Positions 52,601-59,872 of a stretch of DNA of 64,000 bases are shown here, piece by piece. Below the pieces are notes generated by a model, which worked only from the letters and a program-made list of their open reading frames with translations, was not told the origin of the DNA and searched no databases. This stretch comes from Nostoc sp. TCL26-01 (GTDB lineage: Bacteria > Cyanobacteriota > Cyanobacteriia > Cyanobacteriales > Nostocaceae), in the NCBI RefSeq assembly GCF_013393945.1, contig NZ_CP040297.1, forward strand, positions 5,683,296-5,747,295, written 5' to 3'. Positions within the stretch are counted from its first letter, which is position 1. The number at the start of each line of letters is the position of its first letter. Made by a program: the position numbers and the translations under genes.

Positions 52601-53295
52601 ATGATTAGACAACGATGCGATCTTAAATTAGCCATGAATTGTGAGATTAGCTCATCAACATTCTCTGATAACTTGACAGGTTGACCATCAGCAAACACAG
52701 ACAGCAAATTTCCCAGTAATTCCCCCAAAGGCGGACTGTTACGCAGACTACGCCAAATCACAAACTCAAACTGTCCTTGAATCTGCTGTGCCAATTTTAC
52801 CGAAAGAGAAGACTTACCAATTCCCCCCATTCCCAGCAATGCTACCAACCGGCAATGCTCATTAATCATCCAATACTCTAGTTTACTAACTTCCTCTGTA
52901 CGCCCGAAAAAAACTGAGACATCTACAACTTCACCCCAGTCGGTATGGGAGGGGGAGAGGGGGAGAGGGGGAGATGGGGAGGAAGAACTTATGCAAATAC
53001 TCTCTCCTTGTCCGTTTGTCTCTTTCCCAGCTTTTACATAATCTTCTGGGGTTAAGTCTAAACTCAAGGCTCTAAAGAAGCATTCTAGGGTTTGTTTGTC
53101 AACGCCTTCTGCTCGTGCTAGAACTTTGGAAACTGTAAAAGGAGCTAGTTGAGTGCGGTAACTCAGTTCTTCGATGGTAAATTTAGTGCCATCATTTTCT
53201 AAAATTTCTAGCTGATATCTAGCCTCTTGGACTTTCTTAAATCCTGAGAGACTGAGAATAACACCACGCTTGCGTCTTTGCTTGTGCAATTCCAT
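49648..53295 (-). CDS. STAND ATPase: HTH domain, NB-ARC and 14 WD repeats
   Basis: A 1215-residue regulatory ATPase. Residues 1-90 resemble a helix-turn-helix effector/adaptor domain (GFKKVQEARYQLEILEN, FTVSKVLARAEGVDKQTLE). An Ser/Pro-rich tract (about 97-118, encoded by GGGGAGA repeats) links it to the NB-ARC NTPase (P-loop LLGMGGIGKSSLSVKLA; Walker B RCLIILDNMESIL; sensor VVLTSREKPQ). The helical region to about 590 is followed by 14 WD repeats ending in LWD, enough for two seven-bladed propellers. Such proteins sense a ligand by the repeats and oligomerise through the ATPase. The output here is unknown; defence or signalling are both possible. Confidence 0.92.
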   Translation of the reverse strand: MELHKQRRKRGVILSLSGFKKVQEARYQLEILENDGTKFTIEELSYRTQLAPFTVSKVLARAEGVDKQTLECFFRALSLDLTPEDYVKAGKETNGQGESICISSSSPSPPLPLSPSHTDWGEVVDVSVFFGRTEEVSKLEYWMINEHCRLVALLGMGGIGKSSLSVKLAQQIQGQFEFVIWRSLRNSPPLGELLGNLLSVFADGQPVKLSENVDELISQFMANLRSHRCLIILDNMESILASGNDSLHQRAGSYQVGYEDYGNLLKQIGETVHQSCVVLTSREKPQEVAALEGETLPVRSMQLSGLSAIAAVQLISSKSFFCGSHTDWHNLVTHYAGNPLALKIVATTIQELFAGNIAEFFAHGSTVFGSIYDLLAQQFLRLSPLEKDLIYWLAINREPITLSELRDDLVLPVSSMQLLEALDSLTKRSLIERKSLSATPVNFTLQPVVMEYVTGELIQQICTEIFSNAPTKNLFNSHALIKATAQDYIRIAQSKLILQPIIEHLLQTLRTKQAIATRLTQILQTIKTPISSTSPHPELEPGYIGGNILNLLCHLQTDLTGYDFSDLTIWQAYLQDTPLRKVNFSHADLSKSVFAKTFSNIITVAFSPDSKILATGHFNGYLILWDIITCQQLIEFQAHIGFVWCVSFSPDGNTLATVGQDGTIKLWDVKTGQYLKTFVGHQGGVICVIFTHDGQKLISSSTDCSIRVWDIHTGQCTQILAGHNHRVWSVALSPQGDILASGSEDKTAKLWDLATGTCINTLQGHTDWLKSIAFNSLGILASGSLDQTIRLWDINDGVCVGILAGHGNGILAIAFINDHTLASCSIDCTIRIWDITSLQCVKTFPGHANSVNAIAANPQGTILATGADDFSLKLWDILTGECLRSFKGRSNWVKSVAWCPQTENSSLIASGNEDRTVRLWDLEGRSRILYGHTDIIFAVDFAPDGRTLASASADTTVRLWDVATGQCTRVLHGHLGMVTGLAYSPDGKFLASTSYDSTSRLWDAATGQLLASFPVHLGMSVAFSPDSTKLVFGGFDDTVRVWDITTGECYGIFTGDNWVWWVTFSPDGRTLATGSSVERIIKLWDIETGECLQTLQGHDDMLWAIAFSPDGSILVSTSSDQTIKLWDIATGTCIATLQGHNTWVMCATFNSEGNILVAGDGYAAIKLWDLSTKQCIKTLKAEQIYDQMNIYGVTGLTTAQKSALLTLGANCFSSI
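52942..52985 (-). repeat. Simple GGGGAGA repeat inside the STAND gene
   Basis: GGGAGGGGGAGAGGGGGAGAGGGGGAGATGGGGAGG encodes SSSPSPPLPLSPS in the linker before the NB-ARC domain, in frame. Confidence 0.8.
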
Positions 53296-53479
53296 CGGAT
53301 TACAAGACCAACGCCAAATTGAGATATATTTTACCGATTTTCAGACTAGATAGCTATCTTAACGCTTCATCTTAAGTTAGCACCTTAACGCCTTTATCTT
53401 GACTGGTGCAGTTATCACAGTCGCCAGAAACTATAGTTATCAATCAAATATTTCTGTCTTTATCCTCAATTCCCTAATT

Positions 53480-54312
53480 ATGACAAACTCAATTATTAAT
53501 CCGGTGGAACCTCCCCAGGTAACACAACAACTTTCAGAAAATTTTATTCTCATACCAATTCACAAAAATCCTGATACATATAGCTTACTCGTTGGGTATT
53601 GTCCGCCCACCGTTAAAACGGTGGTCTCATAGCTTAAGTCCATTAAAATGGACTCTGATATTCAGTCCTCTTGAGAGGACTTTAGCTATGAGACAGGGAT
53701 TTACAATCCCTGACGGACTGACGGACTCACGTATTTGTATCATTATTAAAGTGAAATGGTATCACAACGGTGGATGATATTTATAACTGGGTGAAAATGT
53801 CTAGTCTGTATCCACTCATGTTTGGTACAGCCTGCTGTTTTATGGAGTTTATGGCGGCTTATGCTTCCCGCTTTGATATGGAACGGTACGGAATGATTCC
53901 CCGCGCCACTCCCCGACAAGCAGATTTATTGATTACCGCCGGCACAATTACCATGAAGTATGCGCCAAATCTGGTCAGACTTTACGAACAAATACCTGAA
54001 CCTAAGTATGTCATAGCCATGGGAGCCTGCACAATTACAGGGGGAATGTTTAGTGTTGACTCTCCCTCGGCTGTGCGCGGTGTTGATAAGTTAATTCCGG
54101 TGGATGTTTACATACCCGGTTGTCCACCCAGACCGGAAGCTGTCATCGATGCAATTATTAAACTCAGAAAGAAAATTGCTAATGAGAGTATCCAAGAACG
54201 GCAGCAAATACAACAAATTCACCGTTACTATAGTACTACTCACCAGATGCAGATAGTAGAAACCATTCTGGATGGACAATACCTGAAAAAGTCATTAGTC
54301 AATAGTCAATAG
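53480..54312 (+). pseudogene. ndhK: Second ndhK copy (NDH-1 subunit K), interrupted by a MITE and truncated at the 3' end
   Basis: The N-terminal piece reads INPVEPPQVTQQLSENFIL (from ATG 53480) and the rest resumes TTVDDIYNWVKMSSLYPLMF (53764-), exactly where NdhK proteins are continuous. A 212-bp insert (53552-53763) separates them; without it the frame is intact (Ile-Leu-Thr-Thr-Val-Asp-Asp). The downstream part keeps the Fe-S cluster N2 ligands (TACCF, MGACTITGGMF, IPGCPPRPE), and could still be translated from GTG 53770 (180 aa). The end KSLVNSQ and stop are made by TAGTCAA repeats, so the usual last 40 or so residues are lost. Probably not a functional subunit. Confidence 0.85.
53552..53763. 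mobile_element. 212-bp MITE inside ndhK, with cloverleaf-like hairpins
   Basis: Terminal inverted repeats ATACCAATTCACAAAAATCC and the inverse of ATACCATTTCACTTTAATAATG; of 27 bases about 21 match. Inside are stacked perfect hairpins: CCACCGTTTT-type CACCGTTAAAACGGTG, an outer CTCATAGCT/AGCTATGAG holding AGTCCATTAAAATGGACT and AGTCCTCTTGAGAGGACT, and CAGGGATTTACAATCCCTG. One to three bp of target duplication cannot be resolved (C/TC/CA). It belongs to the ATACCA...TGGTAT family. Confidence 0.85.
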
Positions 54313-54330
54313 TCATTAGTCATTAGCATT
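54293..54330. repeat. STRR tract at the end of the ndhK copy
   Basis: GTCATTAGTCAATAGTCAATAGTCATTAGTC; its first units code for the last residues and the stop of the truncated ndhK. Confidence 0.85.
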
Positions 54331-54396
54331 TCTTCTTCTCCCCTGCACCCCTCACTCTTATTTTCTCTTGCTCTCATGTTTTAAAAGGAGTTACTA

Positions 54397-55779
54397 ATGG
54401 TTACTTTCCAAGAAAATTCTGCCAATCAAATTGTGACTAAATTGCCAGATGGCGACAAAAAAGCGAGCTGGTTACAAACAATTAGAGCAATTCTCAACCC
54501 AGTTGATACTCTTGAAGAAACACAACAGCGTTATGGCGATATTTACACTGCTAAATTTGCTAGCTTTCCTACACAAGTAGTTATTAGTAATCCTCAAGCA
54601 ATTCAAGAACTATTTACGGCTGATGCTCAGTTATTTGACTCAGGTGCAGGAAATTATGTAGTGCAACCTTTGGTGGGTGCTAATTCTTTAATTTTGCTGG
54701 ATGGCGATCGCCATTTACAACAGCGTAAACTGTTAATGCCCCCATTCCACGGTGAAAGGATGCGGGCTTATGGACATACTATCGGTGATATTACTGAGCA
54801 AGTTACTAGTCAATGGAGTATTGGCAAACCTTTCGTAGCTCGTTCTAGTATGCAGGAAATTTCTCTGCAAGTCATTTTAAAAACTGTGTTTGGCTTAAAG
54901 GAAGGAGAGCGTTACCAACAAATCAAGCAAGTTTTAATTGAGATGTTGGATACTTTTAATACACCTATCAGTGCAATTTTTCTATTTTTCCAGTCCTTAC
55001 AACGAGATTTAGGTGCTTGGAGTCCTTGGGGTAGGTTTATCCGCCGCAGACAGCAGCTGGATGAGTTGATTTACCAGGAAATTCGAGAACGTCGCCAGCA
55101 AACAGAAAATACTAGTGAAGATATTCTGAGTTTGTTATTGTCTGCCCGTGATGAAAACGGTCAACCCATGACTGATGTAGAATTACGGGATGAGTTGATG
55201 ACGATGCTGTTTGCTGGTCATGAAACTACAGCGATCGCTTTATCTTGGGCGTTATATTGGGTGCATTATGTTCCCGAAGTCCGCGAAAAATTACTCCAAG
55301 AACTCAATTCTATCGATATAGCTCATGCAGATCCCACAGCAATTACTCAATTACCTTATTTAAATGCTGTGTGTTCAGAAACTTTACGCATTACTCCCAT
55401 TGGTTTCTTTAGTTTCCCGCGCATTCTCAAAGCTCCCATGCAATTCATGGGATACAATTTACCAAAAGGCATGATGATTTCAGTTTGTATTTACTTAGCA
55501 CATCATCGCCCAGATATCTATCCAGAACCTAAGAAATTTAGACCAGAACGGTTTCTAGAACGTCAATTTTCGGCTTACGAATTTATGCCTTTTGGTGGCG
55601 GAAATCGTCGCTGTTTGGGTATGGCTTTTGCTCTGTTTGAAATGAAGTTAGTTTTGGCTAATATCCTCTCGCATTATTCACTGGAATTATTAGATAAAAC
55701 CTATCTTAAACCTGTGCGTCGTGGCATAGTATTTGCGCCACCTGGGGGTGTGCGGTTAATGGTGAAGGAGAAATATTAA
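54397..55779 (+). CDS. Cytochrome P450, CYP110-like
   Basis: A 460-residue soluble P450. The I-helix oxygen-binding motif is AGHETT (273-278), the ExxR motif is ETLR (328-331), and the haem ligand is C406 in FMPFGGGNRRCLGMA. No membrane anchor is seen. The opening and overall length fit CYP110, the fatty-acid/alkane/terpene-active family typical of Nostoc. Substrate unknown. An AAAGGAG Shine-Dalgarno lies a few bases upstream of the ATG (54384-54390). Confidence 0.92.
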   Translation: MVTFQENSANQIVTKLPDGDKKASWLQTIRAILNPVDTLEETQQRYGDIYTAKFASFPTQVVISNPQAIQELFTADAQLFDSGAGNYVVQPLVGANSLILLDGDRHLQQRKLLMPPFHGERMRAYGHTIGDITEQVTSQWSIGKPFVARSSMQEISLQVILKTVFGLKEGERYQQIKQVLIEMLDTFNTPISAIFLFFQSLQRDLGAWSPWGRFIRRRQQLDELIYQEIRERRQQTENTSEDILSLLLSARDENGQPMTDVELRDELMTMLFAGHETTAIALSWALYWVHYVPEVREKLLQELNSIDIAHADPTAITQLPYLNAVCSETLRITPIGFFSFPRILKAPMQFMGYNLPKGMMISVCIYLAHHRPDIYPEPKKFRPERFLERQFSAYEFMPFGGGNRRCLGMAFALFEMKLVLANILSHYSLELLDKTYLKPVRRGIVFAPPGGVRLMVKEKY

Positions 55780-55807
55780 TATAATTTCACCCATCAATTG
55801 ATTTTTA

Positions 55808-55836
55808 GTAGAGACGTAGCAGTGCTACGTCTCTAC
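55808..55836. repeat. Palindromic repeat, copy 7 (AGACGTAGC variant)
   Basis: GTAGAGACGTAGCA and its inverse complement between convergent genes, matching the variant at 16147. Confidence 0.85.
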
Positions 55837-55851
55837 ATGAATTTAAGAGTA

Positions 55852-56430
55852 TTACCATTTTTCAGCCCAATAAACAATTTCCGATGCTGAACTATCAATG
55901 GCTACGCCGTAACTGTTGCCGTGATTCCATTTAAAACCTGGTGTACCCTGATCTTGGGCATTCAGGACTAAAATTTCATAAGCAGGTGGAAAAGATTCCG
56001 TTTCAGAGTCACTGGTGTAGAAAAAAGTAGTTGGTACACCGTTAGGTAAATTGGCATGATTGTTAGTATCACCACCTCGATACTGATGTTTAGCCTGTTT
56101 GCGGTATTGGGTGAGTAATTTTTGAATTTGTGCTGGTGACTTTTTCAGTCTGGCTTGAAAGTAACCCCCAGTTGGGGAATTTTCTGGAGAGTAGGCGATA
56201 CGCACGTTTTGAGTATCAGCAGTAATTTCACTGGGGAAATGTTGAATTTCATCTTGGCTTAACCAAAGTTGATGGCGAATTTCTCCGTAACGCGACGTTT
56301 CCGTGACTATCTTTGACTGGCTGTTGCTACTAAATGCTTTTCTGAGAAAGAAACTTCCCCCGACAACACCAACACTACTAAGGGAGAATAGAACAATCAT
56401 GGTGATTTTGACAAGGTGCGATCGCTTCAT
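55852..56430 (-). CDS. Hypothetical exported or membrane-anchored protein, 192 aa
   Basis: Residues 5-28 form a hydrophobic N-terminal segment (LVKITMIVLFSLSSVGVVGGSFFL), a signal anchor or signal peptide. The rest is soluble: SQDEIQHFPSEITADTQNVR, KQAKHQYRGGDTNNHANLPN, PTTFFYTSDSETESFPPAYE, NSYGVAIDSSASEIVYWAEKW. I recognise no family. It is monocistronic and converges on the P450 gene. Confidence 0.65.
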   Translation of the reverse strand: MKRSHLVKITMIVLFSLSSVGVVGGSFFLRKAFSSNSQSKIVTETSRYGEIRHQLWLSQDEIQHFPSEITADTQNVRIAYSPENSPTGGYFQARLKKSPAQIQKLLTQYRKQAKHQYRGGDTNNHANLPNGVPTTFFYTSDSETESFPPAYEILVLNAQDQGTPGFKWNHGNSYGVAIDSSASEIVYWAEKW

Positions 56431-56814
56431 CGGGTTGGGTTTAACTTTTATCGCTACATACCCAACTAATAAACTATATTCGTAATATTGCGGAGGTGTT
56501 GCGGAATATTTTGATGAAAACTTTGTCTTCTCAGCAGAAATACGAAGTAGCAGTAAATTTTTGATGAAGGAAATCTAACTATTTAGTCAAAAGCCGTAAG
56601 TGAATATCATACCTTATACCAATTTCCTTTAAATCTGAAACAGTAGAGACGTTGCAATGTAACGTCTTTACATAATTTATGTGTATCATGATTAACGTGA
56701 AATGGTATTAGCGATCGCCTATTTTTAAAATCAGCAAAAAGCCTCTAACCTCTAGCCTCTAAACTCAACGAAATCTACTTCACTAAAGAGAGAAACGCTA
56801 TATCGACGCTTTAA
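56431..56814. other. Spacer with a complete MITE, no gene
   Basis: Upstream region of the 192-aa gene, then the 93-bp MITE at 56616-56708 and a CCTCTAACCTCTAGCCTCTAA tract. Confidence 0.7.
56616..56708. mobile_element. 93-bp MITE, ATACCA...TGGTAT, carrying palindromic repeat copy 8
   Basis: ATACCAATTTCCTTTAAATC at the left and GATTAACGTGAAATGGTAT at the right are imperfect inverse repeats. The inside holds GTAGAGACGTTGCA/TGTAACGTCTTTAC. A truncated relative is at 18969-19030. Confidence 0.7.
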
Positions 56815-57696
56815 TTAAAGAGAACCAATGATCATTCCTGCTAGTAAAATAAAACCAATCCAAACATTTTGGCGAAACATTTCTCCATAAGCAGTATGAG
56901 GTATTTGTGGTTTGATTAAACGCCAAATCTGCCAAATCCAACCAACAGCAGCAATGACTAAATTAATCCAAAAAGGCAATGTGAGATGGAGAGAAATACC
57001 TAACCAAGCGAGTAAACCAACTGTGCCAGCAAAGAAAATACTAATAGCTAACGCAGCATAATCGCCAAAAAACAAGGCACTAGACTTAACACCAATGCGC
57101 CGATCATCTGCGCGATCGCTCATAGCATAAACTGTATCAAATCCCAATGTCCACAGTACAGTAGCCCCCCACAATAGCCAAGTCGGTTGAGAAAGATTTT
57201 GTGTCACTGCACTCCAACTAATCAAAACCGCAAATCCCCACGCCATCGACAACACCAATTGCGGTACAGGAAAGACTCGCTTTGCCCCAGGATAGAGCAA
57301 AATGACCGGCACGGCTGCCACAGATAACCAGAAGCTCAAAGGATTAAGGTAATATGCTAAAATCGCTGCACAAAATAGCGCCACAATCCCCACTACAATC
57401 CCTACTTTAATCGACAAGGTACGAGCAGCTAAAGGGCGATCGCGGGTTCTCTCAACTTCTGGATCAATATCCCGATCCCACAAATCATTCACCACACATC
57501 CAGCCGCACTTGTCGCCAGTGTCCCCAAGATAATTACACCCACCAACGGCAAAGGCGGTTTCCCCCCCGCCGCTAAAAAAATAGCCCAAAGAGCCGGAAT
57601 CATTAAAATTAACCGACCTTCCGGTTTATGCCAACGCAAAAGCCGGATAATAGTTAGTAACACTGGTTCTTGATTGAGTTTTGATGTACTTGTCAT
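56815..57696 (-). CDS. 4-hydroxybenzoate polyprenyltransferase (UbiA family, plastoquinone pathway)
   Basis: A 293-residue integral membrane prenyltransferase with eight or nine hydrophobic segments. The first aspartate motif is NDLWDRDID (70-78) and the second is the YAMSDRADD region; both bind Mg-diphosphate of the prenyl donor. In cyanobacteria this UbiA member joins solanesyl diphosphate to 4-hydroxybenzoate in plastoquinone-9 synthesis. The STRR tract upstream probably holds nothing else. Confidence 0.9.
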   Translation of the reverse strand: MTSTSKLNQEPVLLTIIRLLRWHKPEGRLILMIPALWAIFLAAGGKPPLPLVGVIILGTLATSAAGCVVNDLWDRDIDPEVERTRDRPLAARTLSIKVGIVVGIVALFCAAILAYYLNPLSFWLSVAAVPVILLYPGAKRVFPVPQLVLSMAWGFAVLISWSAVTQNLSQPTWLLWGATVLWTLGFDTVYAMSDRADDRRIGVKSSALFFGDYAALAISIFFAGTVGLLAWLGISLHLTLPFWINLVIAAVGWIWQIWRLIKPQIPHTAYGEMFRQNVWIGFILLAGMIIGSL

Positions 57697-58079
57697 GATT
57701 TAGTCAATAGTCAATAGTCAATAGTCATTGGTCAATAGTCATTAGTCATTGGTCATTAGTTATTGGTAAAACTCTTACCCATTACCCAATCCCCAGTCCC
57801 CATTACCCAATCCCCAATCCCCATTACCCACTTCACATATATTTACATCTATAGAATAACTTTATTTGATATTTGTAAAAACACAATCTTCAGTGGCAAG
57901 TTTACATAAATTTAATCAAATAGTCACTAAAATTGTAAACAGCAGGGTGAATATACTTAGATTAAGTGGTTTTGACTACGGTCAACCGAAAAATTAAGTG
58001 TGTTGCAACAAGTATCAGTGCCAACTACCCCGATACATGATCTTTATTCCATCCTTCCTGAATACAGAGAGAACACTAG
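57697..58079. other. Divergent spacer with STRR tract
   Basis: The STRR run (57700-57835, AGTCAATAGTC then CCCCAATCCCCATTACCC units) is followed by about 240 bp of promoter region for the divergent Ppx/GppA gene. No gene is seen. Confidence 0.7.
57700..57835. repeat. STRR tract
   Basis: GTCAATAGTCAATAGTCATTGGTC units followed by CCCATTACCCAATCCCC units. Confidence 0.88.
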
Positions 58080-59732
58080 ATGCTAAGTTTAGTTTCGGCT
58101 AGCTGGGAGAGTGTCAGTACTCAACCAGTTCAGCAACACCGGATTATTGCTGCCATTGACATGGGAACAAATTCTCTACATATGGTGGTAGTAAAGATTG
58201 ACCCGACGCTACCGGCTTTTAGCATTATTACCAAGGAAAAAGAAACTGTGAGGTTGGGCGATCGCAATATTACCACTGGGGAGTTAAAACCAGAGGTGAT
58301 GGCAAAAGCGATCGCTACCTTGAAACGTTTTCAAGTAGCTGCCAAAATAGCTAATGTGGAAACCATCATTGCTGTGGCAACTAGTGCGGTGCGAGAAGCA
58401 CCCAATGGTAAAGATTTTTTGCAGCAGATAGAGACGGAGTTGGGTTTAAGCGTTGACTTGATTTCTGGACAAGAAGAAGCGCGAAGGATCTACTTGGGTG
58501 TGCTGTCGGGGATGGAATTTCATAACCAACCCCACATTATTATTGATATTGGGGGGGGTTCCACAGAATTAATTTTGGGTGATAGTCAAGAACCCCGTAG
58601 TCTTACCAGTACAAAAGTCGGTGCAGTCCGACTAACAAGTGAATTAATCAGCACCGATCCCATCGATGATACCGAGTTTCTCTACCTGAAAGCCTATGCA
58701 CGGGGGATGCTGGAACGTTCTGTAGAAGAAATTCAAACTAACTTAAAGCTTGACGAATCTCCCCGTTTAATCGGCACATCTGGCACAATTGAAACCATCG
58801 CCATGATGCAAGCGCGAGAAAAATCGGCTACAGTCCCTTCTACTCTCAATGGATATCAATTCACCCTCCCAGAATTGCAAGAGTGGGTACAACGGCTGCG
58901 GAGAATGACTAACGCTGAAAGAGCAGCCATACCAGGAATGCCAGAAAAGCGCGCAGAAGTTATCCTGGCTGGAGCAGTGATTCTGCAAGAAGCTATGACT
59001 TTATTGGCTGTAGAATCCTTGACAGTCTGTGGTCGTGCCTTACGGGAAGGGGTGATTGTAGACTGGATGTTAAGTCACGGCTTAATTGAAGATAAGCTGC
59101 GCTTCCAAAGTTCTATCCGCCAACGCAGCGTGATTAAGCAAGCTAGTAAGTATCAAGTTAATTTAGAGTATAGCGATCGCGTTGCGGCATTTGCGCTAAG
59201 TTTATTTGATCAAACTCAAGGCTTACTCCACCACTGGGGAGGTAACGAACGGCAGTTACTTTGGGCTGCGGCTATTTTACACAACTGCGGTCATCATGTC
59301 AGCCATTCATCTCACCATAAGCATTCATATTATCTGATTCGCAATGGTGAATTACTCGGCTATAACGAAACCGAAATCGAAATTATTGCCAACATTGCCC
59401 GTTATCATCGCAAATCACCACCCAAGAAAAAGCACGAAAATTATCGCAACTTGTTGAGTAAAGAACATCGCCAAGTAGTGAGTCAATTAAGTGCGATATT
59501 AAGACTAGCAGTAGCCTTGGATAGAAGACAAATTGGAGCGATCGCTCAAATCAAATGTGATTATTATCCCCACTTCCAGCAATTCAATTTGCTGATTTAT
59601 CCATCTAAACTCAATGATGACTGTACCCTAGAACTCTGGAGTTTAGATTACAAAAAAGCAGTGTTTGAGGAAGAGTTTGGTGTGAAGGTATTAGCAATTT
59701 TAGAAAAATCTAGCATTGCTAATTTTTCATAG
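58080..59732 (+). CDS. ppx: Ppx/GppA exopolyphosphatase family protein
   Basis: A 550-residue protein of the ASKHA superfamily. The N-terminal ATPase-like core carries AAIDMGTNSLHMVVVKID, the acidic loop IISGQEEARRIYLGV-type motif, and DIGGGSTELILG. Residues about 325-545 form an HD-like all-helical C-terminal domain (AAAILHNCGHHVSHSSHHKHSYYLIRN, then IARYHRK). Family members release phosphate from polyphosphate or hydrolyse pppGpp; which activity dominates here is not visible. Confidence 0.92.
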   Translation: MLSLVSASWESVSTQPVQQHRIIAAIDMGTNSLHMVVVKIDPTLPAFSIITKEKETVRLGDRNITTGELKPEVMAKAIATLKRFQVAAKIANVETIIAVATSAVREAPNGKDFLQQIETELGLSVDLISGQEEARRIYLGVLSGMEFHNQPHIIIDIGGGSTELILGDSQEPRSLTSTKVGAVRLTSELISTDPIDDTEFLYLKAYARGMLERSVEEIQTNLKLDESPRLIGTSGTIETIAMMQAREKSATVPSTLNGYQFTLPELQEWVQRLRRMTNAERAAIPGMPEKRAEVILAGAVILQEAMTLLAVESLTVCGRALREGVIVDWMLSHGLIEDKLRFQSSIRQRSVIKQASKYQVNLEYSDRVAAFALSLFDQTQGLLHHWGGNERQLLWAAAILHNCGHHVSHSSHHKHSYYLIRNGELLGYNETEIEIIANIARYHRKSPPKKKHENYRNLLSKEHRQVVSQLSAILRLAVALDRRQIGAIAQIKCDYYPHFQQFNLLIYPSKLNDDCTLELWSLDYKKAVFEEEFGVKVLAILEKSSIANFS

Positions 59733-59754
59733 AATATTGATTAAGGGTGTAAAC

Positions 59755-59782
59755 AGTTATCAGTTATCAGTTATCAGTTAAT
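59755..59782. repeat. CAGTTAT tandem repeat
   Basis: CAGTTATCAGTTATCAGTTATCAGTTA, a 7-bp tandem repeat in the spacer before the NAD(P)HX repair gene, followed by AACGTTCACTGTTCACTGTTT. Confidence 0.8.
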
Positions 59783-59872
59783 AAACGTTCACTGTTCACT
59801 GTTTACACCCGCCCCAACAGGGCCTGGTAATCAAATCAGATTCCTATATTTGATTTTTGTTGGCGGAGTCAT

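Noticed and set aside
53399..53632. A 77-aa gene starting upstream of 53480.
   Set aside because: Only the part from 53480 resembles NdhK; the C-terminus of that frame runs into the MITE.
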